Below are positions 46,560 to 58,319 of a stretch of 64,000 bases of DNA, one piece after another. Below the pieces are notes generated by a model. That model was given only the letters and a program-made list of their open reading frames with translations. It had not been told where the DNA came from and ran no database searches. Made by a program: the position numbers and the translations under genes. The DNA lies in assembly GCA_037176705.1 (NCBI GenBank), contig CM073898.1:42845988-42909987 (forward strand). The letters run 5' to 3'. Numbering within the stretch: position 1 is the first letter of the stretch; the number at the start of each line of letters is the position of its first letter. Origin of the DNA: Molossus alvarezi. Its lineage: Eukaryota > Chordata > Mammalia > Chiroptera > Molossidae.

Positions 46560-48450
46560 TCGAAACCCAGACCCTCACAGATGGACACAGAGAGTCACAG
46601 CGAAGATCTGCTTACCTGGGGCAGAAACCACTGGAGCCACAGAGTGGAAGAGCCACTTAAACGGTAATTTTGACAAATTGCTGAGGGCTGAATGTGGACT
46701 ACCAGCAGACCAGCAAACTCCCAGGGGCCACAGTCTTAGCGGGGCCCCAAGGCTTAGGTGGATTTTACTTCTAGGAATCCAGCAGTTTCTCACAGAGAAA
46801 AACCAAGAAAGATCTGTCATGACTATGGGAGAAGGCAGGGAAAGTAATCACTTGAAACACATCAATACATGGAGAACATTCTCCGTAACAAAGTCTAATC
46901 TCTAAGAAAAAGTCTTTGCCTTGTTCCTTGAAGGGCTCTATGTCATAAAAGAGAAAGGTCAATTACTCAACACCAGCACGCTCTAGCCTTCCTGTCTCAC
47001 CTAAGAAAGGAAGAAACTGAAAAACACTTGTTGAGGCCCCAGCCCAGGACATAGGTCCACTAAAAGACTAAGATTTGTAGCTGACGATTATATAACAGCT
47101 TCCCTCTCTGTTACTTGCCACCACACTGAAAGACTCCAGTATAACAACAGTGGATTCTTGTTGAAAGAGTTGCAAGGTACAGATTCTTCTCACGGAGGGA
47201 TTCTTAAGGAAGTCGAAAGAAGACAGAGGAGAACACAGGAGGACACCGGAGGAATCTGCAACTGCTGGCACCTGAAGTTACAGCACACATCAAACACAGC
47301 CTGACTCCAACTAGATTACTACCTTAAATTTCACACTAAAGACCTCTCACCCAAGTTCTTATTGCCCAATACATTATGTCTAGCTTTCAACAAGAAATTA
47401 CTAGATATGTTAAAACAAAAGGAAAAAATAAATAAAAAAAACGGTCTCAAGAGATAAAGCAAGAACCAGACTCAGATATCAGATATGACACAGACTGTGT
47501 AATTATCAGACAGAATTAGAAATAACTATGATTAATAGTTTAAGGGCACCAATGGGGAAAGTAAACAATATGATAAAACAGATGGGTAAGGTAAGCAAAA
47601 AGATGGAAACTCTAAGAAAGAATAAAAATAAATATTACAAATGAAAAATACTGAATAGAAATAAAGAATGTTTTTGATGGTCTTATCTCTAGACTAGGCA
47701 TTGCTAAGGAAAGAATCCATGAATTTAAAATATGCCCAATAGAAACTTCCCAGATTGAAATATGAAGGGAATAATGCAGGATAAAAACAGAACTTCCAAA
47801 AACTGTGAGACAATTTTTAAAAGTATAATAAAGATAATTAGAATATCAGAAGGAGAAGAGAGAATAGATCAGAAGTAATAATGTAATGAAGTAACAGTGG
47901 CCAAGGATTTAACAAAACTAATGACTAAACCATAGATCCAGGAACCTCAGCAAACACCAAACAGGATAAAAAAAATAAAAAAAAAAACTCAACATCAAGA
48001 CATAGCATATCACCCTGAAGAAAACCAAGGACAAAGGGGGGAAAATATTTTAAAAAAGAAAGAAAGAAAGAAAAACCTTCCGTAGAGAAGAAAACTGATA
48101 AGAGTTAAGAGTCATAGCAAACTTCTCATCAGAGCCATGTAAGTAAAAAACAATGGAGTATAATATTTAAAGTGTTCAAAGAAAACCACCAACCTAAAAT
48201 TACATGTCCAATAAAAATTTCCCTCAAAAGTAAAGGAGAAATTAAGACTCTAAGACAAGCAAAATCTGAGAGAATTTATTACCGCATCTGTCCTATAAGA
48301 AATGTTAAGAGAAATTCTTCAGGGAAAGGAAGATTACACTGGTCAGAAAGTGAGATCTACATAAAGAAAGGAAGAGTATAGGACATGGAATAAATAAAAG
48401 TACAATCTTTTTATTTTTCTTATTCTTAATTGATCTAAAATTGATAACAT
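46560..48450 (+). pseudogene. Old L1 (L1M): 5' UTR and ORF1 relic
   Basis: The 5' UTR part (about 46560-47330) includes CCAGCAGTTTCTCACAGAGA, CACGCTCTAGCCTTCCTGTC and AGACTCCAGTATAACAACAG, landmarks of mid-age mammalian L1M elements. The ORF1 part follows: AGAACCAGACTCAGATATCA, GATGGAAACTCTAAGAAAGAA, GGAAAGAATCCATGAATTTA, ATCAGAAGGAGAAGAGAG, and the C-terminal block GAGAATTTATTACCGCATC. Many stops and frameshifts make it noncoding. The inter-ORF text TTAATTGATCTAAAATTGATA marks where ORF2 should begin. Confidence 0.8.
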
Positions 48451-49005
48451 CAGGCAGCTAGCACAGTCTATACATTCATTTACCTCCTTCCTGAGAGCAT
48501 CATGTTTATCTTTGGGTGGCATTCTGGTTTTCTGGGTAGTTAGCCAAGCCTGGGGCTACAGGTTGATGAACTCATGAAGATTCAGAGAGAGCAGGGCATT
48601 CAAAGAGGCACAGAAGCTCCACACCTTTTCCCCTTGCCTTGCCCTATGCATCTCTTCCATCTGGCTGTTTTTGAGTTAAATTGTTTTATAATACACTTGT
48701 AATTTAGTAAGTAAAATGTTTTTCTGAGTTCTGTGAGCCATTCTAACAAATTAATGGAACCCAAGGAGGGGGCCATTGGAACCTCCAAACTATAGCGAGT
48801 CAGTCAGAAGCACGGGTGATAATCTGAACTTGCCATTGACATCTGGGGGAGGGGCAGTCTTATAGACTGAGGCCTTCACCTGTGGAATCTGATGCTATCT
48901 CCAGGTAGATGTGTCAGAATTGAATTGAATTTTAGGATACCCAGCTGGTATGAGAGAATTGGTTGGTGATGTAGAAAAAACCCCAGAGATTAGAATTGGG
49001 AACAG
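48451..49005 (+). mobile_element. LTR-like insertion between L1 ORF1 and ORF2
   Basis: It contains TTGCCTTGCCCTATGCATCT, CTTCCATCTGGCTGTTTTTG, TTCTGTGAGCCATTCTAACA, GGAACCCAAGGAGGGGGCCA and TGCTATCTCCAGGTAGATGT. I associate this series with an old mammalian ERVL-class LTR that ends next to a Leu-tRNA primer site. It replaces the expected endonuclease and first RT part of the host L1. The family name is uncertain. Confidence 0.5.
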
Positions 49006-49566
49006 AATTTTAAGACATTACAAGAAAGGAAAAACTATAAATCAATATCTCTCATGAACCTAGGTGCAAATTTCTCAACAAATTATTAGTAAATCAGATT
49101 CAACAATGCATAAAACTAACATACCACAACCAACTGGGAATTTTTACAGGTGTGCAAGGCTGGTTCAACATTTGAGAATCAATGACTGTAATCCTACACA
49201 TCAATAGGCTAAAGAAGAAAACTCATACGACCATATCAATAGATGCACAAAAAACATTTGACTAAGTCCAACACCTGTTCATGATAAAAACTGTTAACAA
49301 ATTCACGTAAAGGGTAACTTTCTCAACTTGATAAAGAACATCTACAAAAAAAACATAACTATCATCAAACTCACTGGTGAGAAACTAGATGCTCTCCCAC
49401 TAAAATCATAGACAACTCTCACTATTATAATCAATATCATACCAGAAGTCCTAGTAAGTGCAATAAGACATAAGACAAGGGAAGGAAATAAAAGGTATAT
49501 AGGTTTAGAAGGAAAAAGTTAAACTGCCTTTGTTCACAAACATGACTACCAGTGTAAAAAAATCCC

Positions 49567-49775
49567 AGCCCTGGCAGAGTAGCTCAGTTGGTTAGAGCAT
49601 TGTTCCAATATGCCAAGGTTAGGGGTTTGATCCCATCAGGGCACATACAAGAATTAACCAATGAATGCATAAATAAGTGGAACAACAAATCAATGTCTCT
49701 CTGTCTCTCTGCTCCCTTCCCTTTCTCTCCTCTCTATCTCTCTCTCTCAAACCAATAAATAATTTTTTAAAAAGA
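49567..49775 (+). mobile_element. VES SINE, divergent subfamily
   Basis: CCCAGCCCTGGCAGAGTAGC, GTTAGAGCATTGTTCCAATA, ACCAATGAATGCATAAATAA and GTGGAACAACAAATCAATGT, then CT repeats and AACCAATAAATAA. The ATAAATAAGTGGAACAACAA segment is the variant also typical of Myotis VES copies. Confidence 0.9.
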
Positions 49776-50419
49776 AAATAATTTAAAAAAAAACTATAAT
49801 AAATTATTATAGCAAGGTTGCTATACAAGGTAAATATTTTTAAAACTCAGTTCTTTTTCTATATAACAGTAATAAGCACCTGAGGTCTAAAAATTTTTTA
49901 ATTACAATAGCACCAGAAATAGGAAATAATTAAGTATAAATCTAACGAAACATGTACAAGTTTTATATGCATAGAACCATAAAACTCTGATAAAAGAAAC
50001 CAAAGATCTAAATGAATGGACAGATATTCTGTGCTCATGGATTGGGATGTCAATTCTTCCCAACTTGAACTACAGATTCCACATAATCCAAATCAAAACC
50101 CCAGTGAGCTATTTTATAGATATTGACAAACTAAATCTAAAGTGTATACGGAAAGGCAAAAGACCTTGAAGAGCTAACACAATATTGAAGAATTACAATA
50201 AAGCAGAGGATTCACTGTGAAGCTACAGTAATCAAGATAGCGTGGTATTGACAAAAGAACAGATACATAGATCAATGGAATACAATAGAAACTGACCCAG
50301 ACAAATATAGTTGACTAATAACTTTGAGAAAGGAGCAAAAGCAATTCAATGGAGAAAGTAGAGTCTTCAGCAAATGGCACTGGAACAGTTGAACATCATT
50401 AAAATTTAAAATGTCTACT

Positions 50420-50586
50420 CTGTGGTGTAGGAAGAGATAAACCAAAGAACTTACATGCATATATGCACAACCAATGGACACAGACATTAAGTTGGGGGAA
50501 GCAGGAGGGGGTGGGAGCAGGGAACCATGGGGGGAAAGGGATGGACATCTGTAATACTTTCAACAATAAAAGAATAAAATAAAAAT
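50420..50586 (+). mobile_element. Short 5'-truncated L1/HAL1 3' end with perfect target duplication
   Basis: Only the last ~165 bases are present: AACCAAAGAACTTACATGCA, AATGGACACAGACATTAAGT, a G-rich tract, GACATCTGTAATACTTTCAA and an A-rich tail. The 12-bp flanks AAAATGTCTACT (50408-50419 and 50587-50598) are identical. Its 3' end is the same type as in the HAL1-like element at 56.4-58.7 kb, so either an L1 or a HAL1 could be its source. Confidence 0.85.
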
Positions 50587-51895
50587 AAAATGTCTACTTT
50601 ATGAAAGATACTGTTAAGAGAATCAGAACACAAGTCATAGACCGGGAGGAAACATATCGATAAAGGACTGCTATCCAAAATGTACAAAAACTCTTAAAAC
50701 TCAGCAATAAGAAAATAACAATTTAATTTTAAAATGGGCAAAAATCTGAACAAACACCTTATCAGAGTAGATACACAGATGGCAAATAAATATATGAAAA
50801 GATGTTCCACATCATATGTCATTAGAGAATTACATATTAAAACAGCAAGGAGATGCCACTAAAAATCTATTATAATGACTAAAAAAAACCCAAAACTGAC
50901 AATACCAAAGCTGGCTAGGATAAAAAGCAACAGGAACTCCATTCATTGTTGATGATAACACAAAATGGTACAGCCACTCTAGAAGACATTTTGTCTGTCT
51001 CTTACAAAGCTAAACACAGTCTTACCGTACAATCCTGCAAACATATTCCTAGATATTTTCAAAATGATTTGAAAACTTAAGCCCAAAAAGAGAAAAAAAA
51101 AATGTTTAAATTAAAAAACTTAAAAGGAACAAAGTAAATAATAAAAAGAAAACTTAACCTCGTATCAAAACCTGTACCCAGATATTTATAACAGCTTTAC
51201 TCATAATCCTCCCAAACTGGAAGAACCAAGATGTTCTCATTAGGGAAATGGATAAATTGCGGTATACTCATACAATGGAATAGTATTCAACAATAAAAAG
51301 GAATGAGCTATCAAGACACACACAAAAATATCAATCAACCTTAGATGGGTATTGCTAAGTGTAAGAAGCCAGTCTGAAAAGGATACATATTACATGATTC
51401 AAATTATATGACATTCTGGAAAAGGCAAATCTATAGAAACAATACAAAGATCAGTGGTTGCCAGGAGTTCAGGGAAAGAGAAAAGGGATAAGTAGATGAA
51501 GCACAGGGCATTTTTAGGACTGTGAATCGGTTCTGTATAGTACTGTAATGGTGGGTATATGACATTGTGCATTTGTTAAAATGTATAAAATTTTACAGCA
51601 CAAGGCATGAAACAATGAATGCAAAATTTAGAAAATCATTTAGCAGATCTGGGGTGGGAAGTAGGGATCACAAGGGTGGAATACAGACTAGTACAAACGA
51701 ATCTAACTGTATTAAACAAACGTGAAACAGCATCACTGACGAAGATGTAAGGAAAAGGTGCTGACCCTAGTAACTTTGGAAGTTAGTAGAGTTTTTTAAA
51801 CTAAAGGCAAAAAGCAACTGTATATATTAGCACTGTATTCTTATTGATAAAGTTGTTTCCCACAGGGATGGAGGTTTATAATTCTGATACGGATA

Positions 51896-51920
51896 CACAC
51901 ACACACACACACACACACAT
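51896..51920. repeat. (CA)n microsatellite
   Basis: A pure CA run inside the 3' UTR of the old L1. Confidence 0.9.
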
Positions 51921-53120
51921 ATGAATTGAACAATTAAGTAAATGGATGGCAAACAGTGGGAGTCAGGTTTCTCACTGCTGGAGTAAGAGTTTACAGATAA
52001 GCAAAAGAAGAAAGCTAGAATAATCCATATGGTAATACATAAGAGTTGCAGAGATCAATATGAAGTTATGTTTAGCTGGATATAGCTATAGATGGTTACA
52101 TTTAGAAATATTTATAGATATGTGCATATATATGGCTTAGTGTACACACATAAATTTCCTTGCTCTGCCAGCTGAGAGAGCCTAGAAGCAACACCACCAC
52201 AGTAGCAATGAGCCTCCCTACCATCCACATCTTGGTTTCCAGTACCATTTTCCAATAAAAAGAAACAGAATTTGTTGGAGGAAAGCTCAAGTCCATGAAT
52301 GAGGCAGGAAATATGTAAGATGAGCCTGGAGCATCTTATAGTGTCAAAATGTAAGGAAGTACTCAAAAAACAAAACCTTACAATGCTGAGAGTATGTCAA
52401 AGGAAAACTGAAAAGCTCCCTATGGCCAAAGCTGGAACAATGAAGCAACAAAGTAAAAAAAAAAAAAAAAAACAGTATTGAATTATAACTTAAAATCTTC
52501 TTTGCAAAAGAATTCAAAATGATGTATAGCTGCACCCACCTCAAGCAGGTAGAGCACAGCATCCCATCCCTTAAGTGCAGATGGCACGTAGAAACTTCCT
52601 TCAAAGAGTACATTACAGAAAGGAGTGGGGAGGAACAGTACAGTGGGGAACACTAACAAATATTCCTTCAACCAGGGATCAAGGTCAACATCAACAGTGA
52701 TAAGTCATATTGATAGTACATACCCGTAATATGATGTGATGTGATTAAAATGGCAATTTACCTCTGTGGTGTTTGTGTGTGTTTTTTCCCCAGAAAATAT
52801 AACCCCAGTTTTAAATTATGGAAAGAAAAAAACCTAACTGAGGGGCCTTCTCCAACACACCTGACCAGTACTCCTCAAACTGTGAGGTTCATCCAAAACA
52901 GATGGATCTGAGAACCTCCTACAGACAAGAGGAGCCTAAGGAGATACGAGTAGCAAAGGCATGGTGGTATCCTGGACGAGATCCTAGAACAGAAAAGGGA
53001 TATTATGTTAAAAGTGAGAAACTGAATAAAGTGTAGACTTTAGTTAATAATGCATCAACATTGGTTTATTTGTTGTAATAAATGTACCACACTACTATAA
53101 GATGTTAATTAAGTGGGATG

Positions 53121-53355
53121 TCTGTGGCCTGAAGTAGGCTTGTCATTCAATCCAGAAACTACCTTGCCCCCTTCCTATGACAGAATCTGTCCTCAGCTAA
53201 CTGTAGCCTGAGTTTTGAGTGCACTGGAATAAGTATAAAAGTCAAATAGTAGTGAGCATAGCTGAGAAACCTCTGTCACTTTCTTGAGCTAAAATGCTAG
53301 TAGGCATTCAATATGTGTTGAATGGACACATTTATGAATTTAGAAGGCATTGCTT
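53121..53355. other. Unassigned sequence between L1 and VES
   Basis: No gene or nameable repeat is seen. Confidence 0.35.
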
Positions 53356-53371
53356 AGAAACACTGCAATGT

Positions 53372-53625
53372 GCCCTGGCAGGTTTGGCTCAGCAGTTAGA
53401 GCATCGACCTGAGGTCCAGAGAGACCCGGGTTCGGTTCCCACTATGGGCACATACTTCAGTTGCAGTTTGTTCCCGGCCCTGGTTTGTCGTGCGAGTGGC
53501 AGCCACTCGATGTGTCCCTTTCATGTCCATGTTTCTCTCTCTCTCTCTTCCTCTCTCTCCCTGCCACTCTATCTGAAAAAAAAATGGAAAAATGTCCTCA
53601 GGTGAGGATGAAAAAAAAAAGAGAG
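53372..53625 (+). mobile_element. VES SINE, long subtype, perfect target duplication
   Basis: GCCCTGGCAGGTTTGGCTCA, box B GGGTTCGGTTCCCACTATGG, CAGTTGCAGTTTGTTCCCGG, CCACTCGATGTG, CT repeats, then AAAATGTCCTCAGGTGAGGA and an A tail. Flanks AGAAACACTGCAATGT (53356-53371 and 53626-53641) are identical over 16 bp. Confidence 0.97.
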
Positions 53626-53714
53626 AGAAACACTGCAATGTTTCACTGATGTGTAACTTGCATAAATCTCGAAAATAATAGCATTTTCAAGCTGCAGATT
53701 TAAAGGTCTTAGAG

Positions 53715-53830
53715 AAATCTTGTCACCAAACCCTTGTATTTTCTAAATGAGGAAACTGGCTCAAAGAGGTCAATAAACTTGCCAAGGTCACACAACTGGT
53801 TCTTCCTTGCACCTGAACTCTTTTAATTGC
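53715..53830 (-). mobile_element. MIR SINE relic, reverse
   Basis: AATGAGGAAACTGGCTCAAA and CTTGCCAAGGTCACACAACT are reverse MIR core text; the ends are decayed. Confidence 0.6.
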
Positions 53831-53860
53831 TACCAGCTTCCTGCTTAAATATACTATGTA

Positions 53861-56387
53861 ACAAAGAGAGAGGACACAAGTAAACAAAATCAGGAAGGAA
53901 AGAGGAGAAGTAACAACTGACACCACAAAAACACAAAGGATCATTACCAAATACTATGAACAATTATAGCCAACAAATTGGACAATCTAGGTGAAATAGA
54001 CAAATTTCTAGAAACACATACTCTCCCAAAACTGAACAAGGAAGAGATAGAAAACTTGAACAGACCAATAACAACCAATGAAATTGAAGAGGTAATCAAG
54101 ACTCTCCCAGAAAACAAAAACCCAGGCCTGGAATTTGTAAAATTCCTTAACGAGGGAATTTTATCGAACATTCAAAGAAGAACTATCACCCATTATCCTC
54201 AAACTATTTCAAAAAAATTCAAGAAGGAAGACTTCCAAACTCATTTTATGAGGCCAGCATAATTCTAATTCCAAAACCAGAAAAACACACTACAAAGAAA
54301 GAAAACTATAGGCCAATATCCCTGATGAACACAGATGCAAAAATCCTGAACAAAATACTAGTCAATTGATTCCAGCAATACATCAAAAAAATAATTCACC
54401 ATGATAAAGTGAGATTCATCCCAAGGATGCAAGGCTGGTACAATATTTGCAAAACAATAAATGTGATACACCGCATAAACAAATGAAAGATAAAATCTTA
54501 TAATACATGATCATATCAATAGACACTGAAAAATCATTCGATAAAATCCAGCACCCATTTCTCATAAAAACGCTCAGCAATCTGGGAATAGAGGGATCAT
54601 ATCTCGACATAATAAAGGCCATATATGAAAGACCTACACAGCCAACATCACACTCAATGGGCAAAAATTAAAAGCATTTCCCTTAAGAACAGGAACAAGA
54701 CAAGGATGCCCACTTTCGCCACTCTTATTTAACATAGTACTGGAAGTCTTAGCCACAGCAATCAGACAGGAAGAAAAAAATGAAAGGAATCCAAACTGGA
54801 AAGGAGGAAGTAAGACAGTCATTATTCGCAGATGACATGATACTATAAGTAGAAAACCTCAAACAATTTATTACACTCAATAAATGAATTTGGCAAAGTA
54901 GCAGGATACAAAACTAACATCATGAAATTGATGGCATTCTTATACACCAATGATGAACTCACAGAAAGAGAAACTAAAAAACATCCCATTTATCATCACA
55001 GCAAAAAAATTAAGATACCTAGGAATAAACTTAACCAAAGAAATAAAGGACCTACTCACAGAAAACTACAGGTCATTGAAAAAAGAAATAGAGGAAGATA
55101 TAAAAAAGTGAAAGCACATACCTTGTTCATGGATTGGAAGAATTAACATCATGAAAATGTCCATATTACCCAAAGCAATCTATAGATTCAATGAATCCCC
55201 ATGAAAATACCAATGACATACTTCACAGAACTAGAACAAATACTTCAAAAGTTCATATGGAACCAAAAAAGACCCCGAATAGCCACAGCAATCTTGCAAA
55301 AGAAGAACAAATTTGGAGGGATCACATTACCAAATTTCAGGTTATACTACAAAGCCACTGTAATCAAAACAGCCTGGTACTGGCACAAGAACAGGCATAT
55401 AGACCAATGGAACAGAACAGAGAACCCAGAAATGGACCCAAGGCAATATGCTCAATTAATGTTTGACAAAGGTGGTAAGTGCATACAGTCGAGTAAAGAC
55501 AGCCTCTTTAATAAATGGTGTTGGGAAAATTGGACAGCTACATACAAATAAATGAAACTAGACCATCAACTTATAACCTACACAAGAATAAACTCAAAAT
55601 GGATAAAAGACTTAAGTGTGAATCATGAATCCATAAAAATCTTAGAAGAAAATGTAGGCAACAAAATTTCAGACATCATATGCAGCAGACTTTTCACGGA
55701 TACATTACCTAAGGCAACAGAAACAAAGGAGAAAATGAACACATGGGACTACATCAAACTAAAAAGCTTCTGCACAACAAAAGATACAATCATCAAAATG
55801 GAAAGGCAACCCACGGTATGGGAGAGCATAATTGCCAATGATATATCAGATAAGGGGTTATTTTCCAACATATATAGAGTGCTCATGCAACTCCACAAAA
55901 GGAAGACAAAGAACCCAATTAAAAAATGGGCAGAGGACCTAAAGAGACACCTCTCCAAAATTACATACCAATGGTCAAGAGACATATGAAAAAATGTTCA
56001 ACATCACTAATCATCAGAGAGATACAAATTAAAACAACAAAGAGGTGTCACCTCACACCTGCCAGAATGGCTGCTATCAACAAATCATCAAACAAGTGTT
56101 GGCAAGGGTGTGGAGAAAAGGGGACTCTAGTACACTGCTGGTGGAAATGCAGACTGGTGCAGTCACAATGGGAAACAATATGGTGTTTCCTCACAAAAAT
56201 TAAAAAATGGAACTGCCATTTGACCCAGTGATCCCACTTCTAGGAATATATCCTTAGAAGCCAGAAACACCAGTCAGAAAGAATATATATAGCCCTATGT
56301 ACATAGCAGCACTATTTACAATTGCTAAGATCTGGAAACAGCCCAAGTGTCCATCAATAAATGAGTGGATTAAAAAGCTGTGGTACA
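53861..56387 (+). pseudogene. Younger 5'-truncated L1: ORF2 fragment (RT to C-terminus)
   Basis: L1 ORF2p codes for a reverse transcriptase that copies L1 RNA at the nick. This copy begins in the middle of ORF2, so the endonuclease is absent. Frames show TTNEIEEVIKTLPENKNPG (start of the RT domain), the catalytic FADD at 54825-54836 followed three codons later by a stop (54846-54848), then [18 protein letters not shown]-terminal Cys/His segment [18 protein letters not shown] lies at about 56095-56150. Frameshifts and stops at several points make it nonfunctional. The HAL1-like element interrupts it near its 3' end, and it continues at 58704. Confidence 0.92.
56372..56387 (+). repeat. Target-site duplication, left copy
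   Basis: AAAAAGCTGTGGTACA, identical to 58688-58703. It is preceded by TT, giving the TT/AAAA context preferred by L1 endonuclease. Confidence 0.95.
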
Positions 56388-57377
56388 GACTTCCGGTCAA
56401 GATGGTGGCGTAGGTAAACGCGGTATCGCGTCCTCCCACAACCACATCAAAGTTACAACTAAACTAAAGAACAACCATCATTCAAAACCGCCTGAAATCA
56501 AGCTGAATGGAAGTCGTACAACTACGGAACTAAGGGGGAAAAAAAAAGCAGCTACATCCAGACCGGTAGGAGGGGCGGCGGCGCGAGGTGGGGCGGCGGA
56601 GCGCGGTGGCGGAGCGCGGTGGCGGAGCGCGGTGGCGGAGCGCGGTGGCGGAGCGCGGTGGCGGAGCGCGGTGGCGGAGCGCGGTGGCGGAGCGCGCAGC
56701 GGCGAGACGGGCTGGTCCCACACCCAAGCGTGGTGGATAAAAATCAGGAGGCTCCCGCGGCTGGGAAGGTCCTTCCTGAGGACTGAGGGGTCCCCATCCC
56801 ACACCAGGTGCCCCGTTCAGGGTTCCAGTGCCAGGAAGAGAAGTCCCCATAACTTCTGGCTGGAAAAACCAGCGGAAACTGAGGCTCAGGGAAGCTGAAG
56901 CGGCTGGAGCCCCAGGCAGCTCCCTAAAGGGCCCGCGCACGGACTTATCGGACTCTCTCCCTCTAAGCTCGGAGGGGAGGCAGCTCGAGGGGTGCCAGAG
57001 ACATACAGGGAAGAACTGAGCGGTTTGGCACTGGAGCGAGCGCTGGAGAGGGGCCTTCCTCGGGGACAAACGTGCTGTAAGAGGCCTTTGTTCCTTTGGT
57101 GAGCCCTTCCCGGGGGCGGCAGACAGAAGCCATATCTGGGACTCCAGCAACCTGGCTCACACTGGTAGCCCCGCCCTGCTGACTCCCTGAGGCCCCGCCC
57201 CGCCCCACCCCACACAACTTTCAAGCTGTTGTCACTTGCTTAACCATAGGATTGGCCGGTCTTGGATCTTGCTTCAGGTTTTTCCTAAATTCTTTCAAAC
57301 GAGCAGCACCGGGTCTCAGCGAGCCCCATACCGCTCATTAAGTAATACACAGAAACAAACACAGGGAGGCAGCCAAA
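56388..57377 (+). promoter_or_regulatory. HAL1 5' UTR / internal promoter with YY1-like site
   Basis: A sequence CAAGATGGTGGC at 56398-56409 matches the YY1 core that sets the transcription start of L1 5' UTRs, and lies 11 bases from the element's first base. Downstream the UTR is CpG-rich, including CCCCGCCCCGCCCC near 57193 (Sp1-type GC boxes). An internal RNA polymerase II promoter is inferred by analogy to L1. Long open frames occur on both strands (172 codons plus; 206 codons minus) but look like products of the repeat and GC content. Confidence 0.7.
56598..56696. repeat. 13-bp tandem repeat, 7.6 copies
   Basis: Seven exact copies of GGAGCGCGGTGGC plus an 8-base partial copy (GGAGCGCG), preceded by degenerate GGGGCGGC. 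Because 13 is not a multiple of 3, the array is open in all frames and the encoded peptide repeats every 13 residues. Confidence 0.97.
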
Positions 57378-58319
57378 ATGAGGATACAAAGAAACAGGTC
57401 CCAAATGAAAGAACAGAACAAAACCCCAATAAAAGAACTAAGCGAAAGGGAGATAAGCAACCTAACAGATACTGAGTTCAAAATACTGCTTATAAGGATG
57501 CTCAATGAACTTAGTGAGAACCTCAGTGAACTTAGGGAGGGCATCAAGAGCATAAAAAAGGACCAGTTAGAAATCATGGATACACAGTTAGAATTAAAGG
57601 AGGCATTAACTGAAATAAAGAATAATTTACACAGCTTCAATAATAGAGTATGTAGATCCAAGGAGCAAACCATCGATTTGGAATATAAGGAAGCAAAAAA
57701 TCCCCAATCAGAAGAGCAAAAAGAAAAAAGAATCCAAAAAAATGAGGATAGAGTAAGGAGCCTCTGGGATAACTTCAAGCGTGCCAACATTCGCATCTTG
57801 GGGGTGCCCGAAGGAGAAGAGAGAGAACAAGAAATCGAAAACCTGTTTGAAACAATAATGGCAGAAAACTTTCCTAACTTGGTGAAGGAAACAGACATAC
57901 AAGTCCAGGAAGCACAGAGAGTCCCAAACAAGATGAACCCCAAGAGGCACACACCAAGACACATCATCATCAAAATGCAAAAGGTTCAAGACAAAGAGAG
58001 AATATTAAAAGCAGCAAGAGAGAGGCAGATAGTTACCTACAAGGGAGTACCCATTAGGCTGTCAGCTGATTTCTCAAAAGAAACTTTGCAGGCCAGAAGG
58101 GAGTGGCAAGAAATATTTAGAGTGATGAAAACCAAGAACCTACAACCAAAATTACTCTATCCTGCAAAGCTGTCATTTAGAATCGATGGACATACAAAAA
58201 CTTTCCCAGACAAGAAAAAGTTAAAGGAGTTCATCACCACCAAACCATTATTATATGAAATGATGAAGGGTCTTTTTGAAGAAAAAGATAAAATGTATGA
58301 ACAAACAAAATGGCAATGA
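57378..58319 (+). CDS. HAL1/L1 ORF1 protein (RNA-binding chaperone), intact
   Basis: ORF1p-type proteins form trimers, coat their own RNA and act as nucleic acid chaperones in the L1 ribonucleoprotein. This frame of 313 codons has no stop or frameshift, against about 338 in human L1. The start is the first in-frame Met after the GC-rich UTR. Residues about 30-125 are Leu/Glu/Lys-rich with heptad spacing (coiled coil). The RRM begins at about residue 135 with RANIRILGVPEGEE and runs to near 220. The C-terminal domain contains QARREWQEIFRVMK, LLYPAKLSF and KKLKEFITTKPLL. There is no reverse transcriptase downstream, so any retrotransposition would depend on a foreign ORF2p. It lies inside a dead L1. 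Whether it is expressed is unknown. Confidence 0.9.
   Translation: MRIQRNRSQMKEQNKTPIKELSEREISNLTDTEFKILLIRMLNELSENLSELREGIKSIKKDQLEIMDTQLELKEALTEIKNNLHSFNNRVCRSKEQTIDLEYKEAKNPQSEEQKEKRIQKNEDRVRSLWDNFKRANIRILGVPEGEEREQEIENLFETIMAENFPNLVKETDIQVQEAQRVPNKMNPKRHTPRHIIIKMQKVQDKERILKAARERQIVTYKGVPIRLSADFSKETLQARREWQEIFRVMKTKNLQPKLLYPAKLSFRIDGHTKTFPDKKKLKEFITTKPLLYEMMKGLFEEKDKMYEQTKWQ

Larger units (their letters stand above)
49006..53120 (+). pseudogene. Old L1 (L1M): ORF2 3' half and long 3' UTR relic
   Basis: RT-region landmarks (GGTGTGCAAGGCTGGTTCAA, CACATCAATAGGCTAAAGAA) appear at the start. Later ORF2 blocks include CATGGATTGGGATGTCAATT, GGCACTGGAACAGTTGAACA and GATGCCACTAAAAATC. The 3' UTR runs from about 51400, with GGATGGAGGTTTATAATTCT, a (CA)n tract at 51896-51920, and near the end TGGTGGTATCCTGGACGAGA and GTACCACACTACTATAAGAT. 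It carries a VES SINE (49567-49775) and a truncated L1-type insertion (50420-50586). The endonuclease and first part of RT are missing. No function is possible. Confidence 0.8.

Noticed and set aside
56530..57150. 206-codon antisense frame through the HAL1 5' UTR, resembling an ORF0-type gene
   Set aside because: Driven by GC content and the 13-bp array, which has no stop in any frame; no conserved antisense protein is known to me for HAL1.
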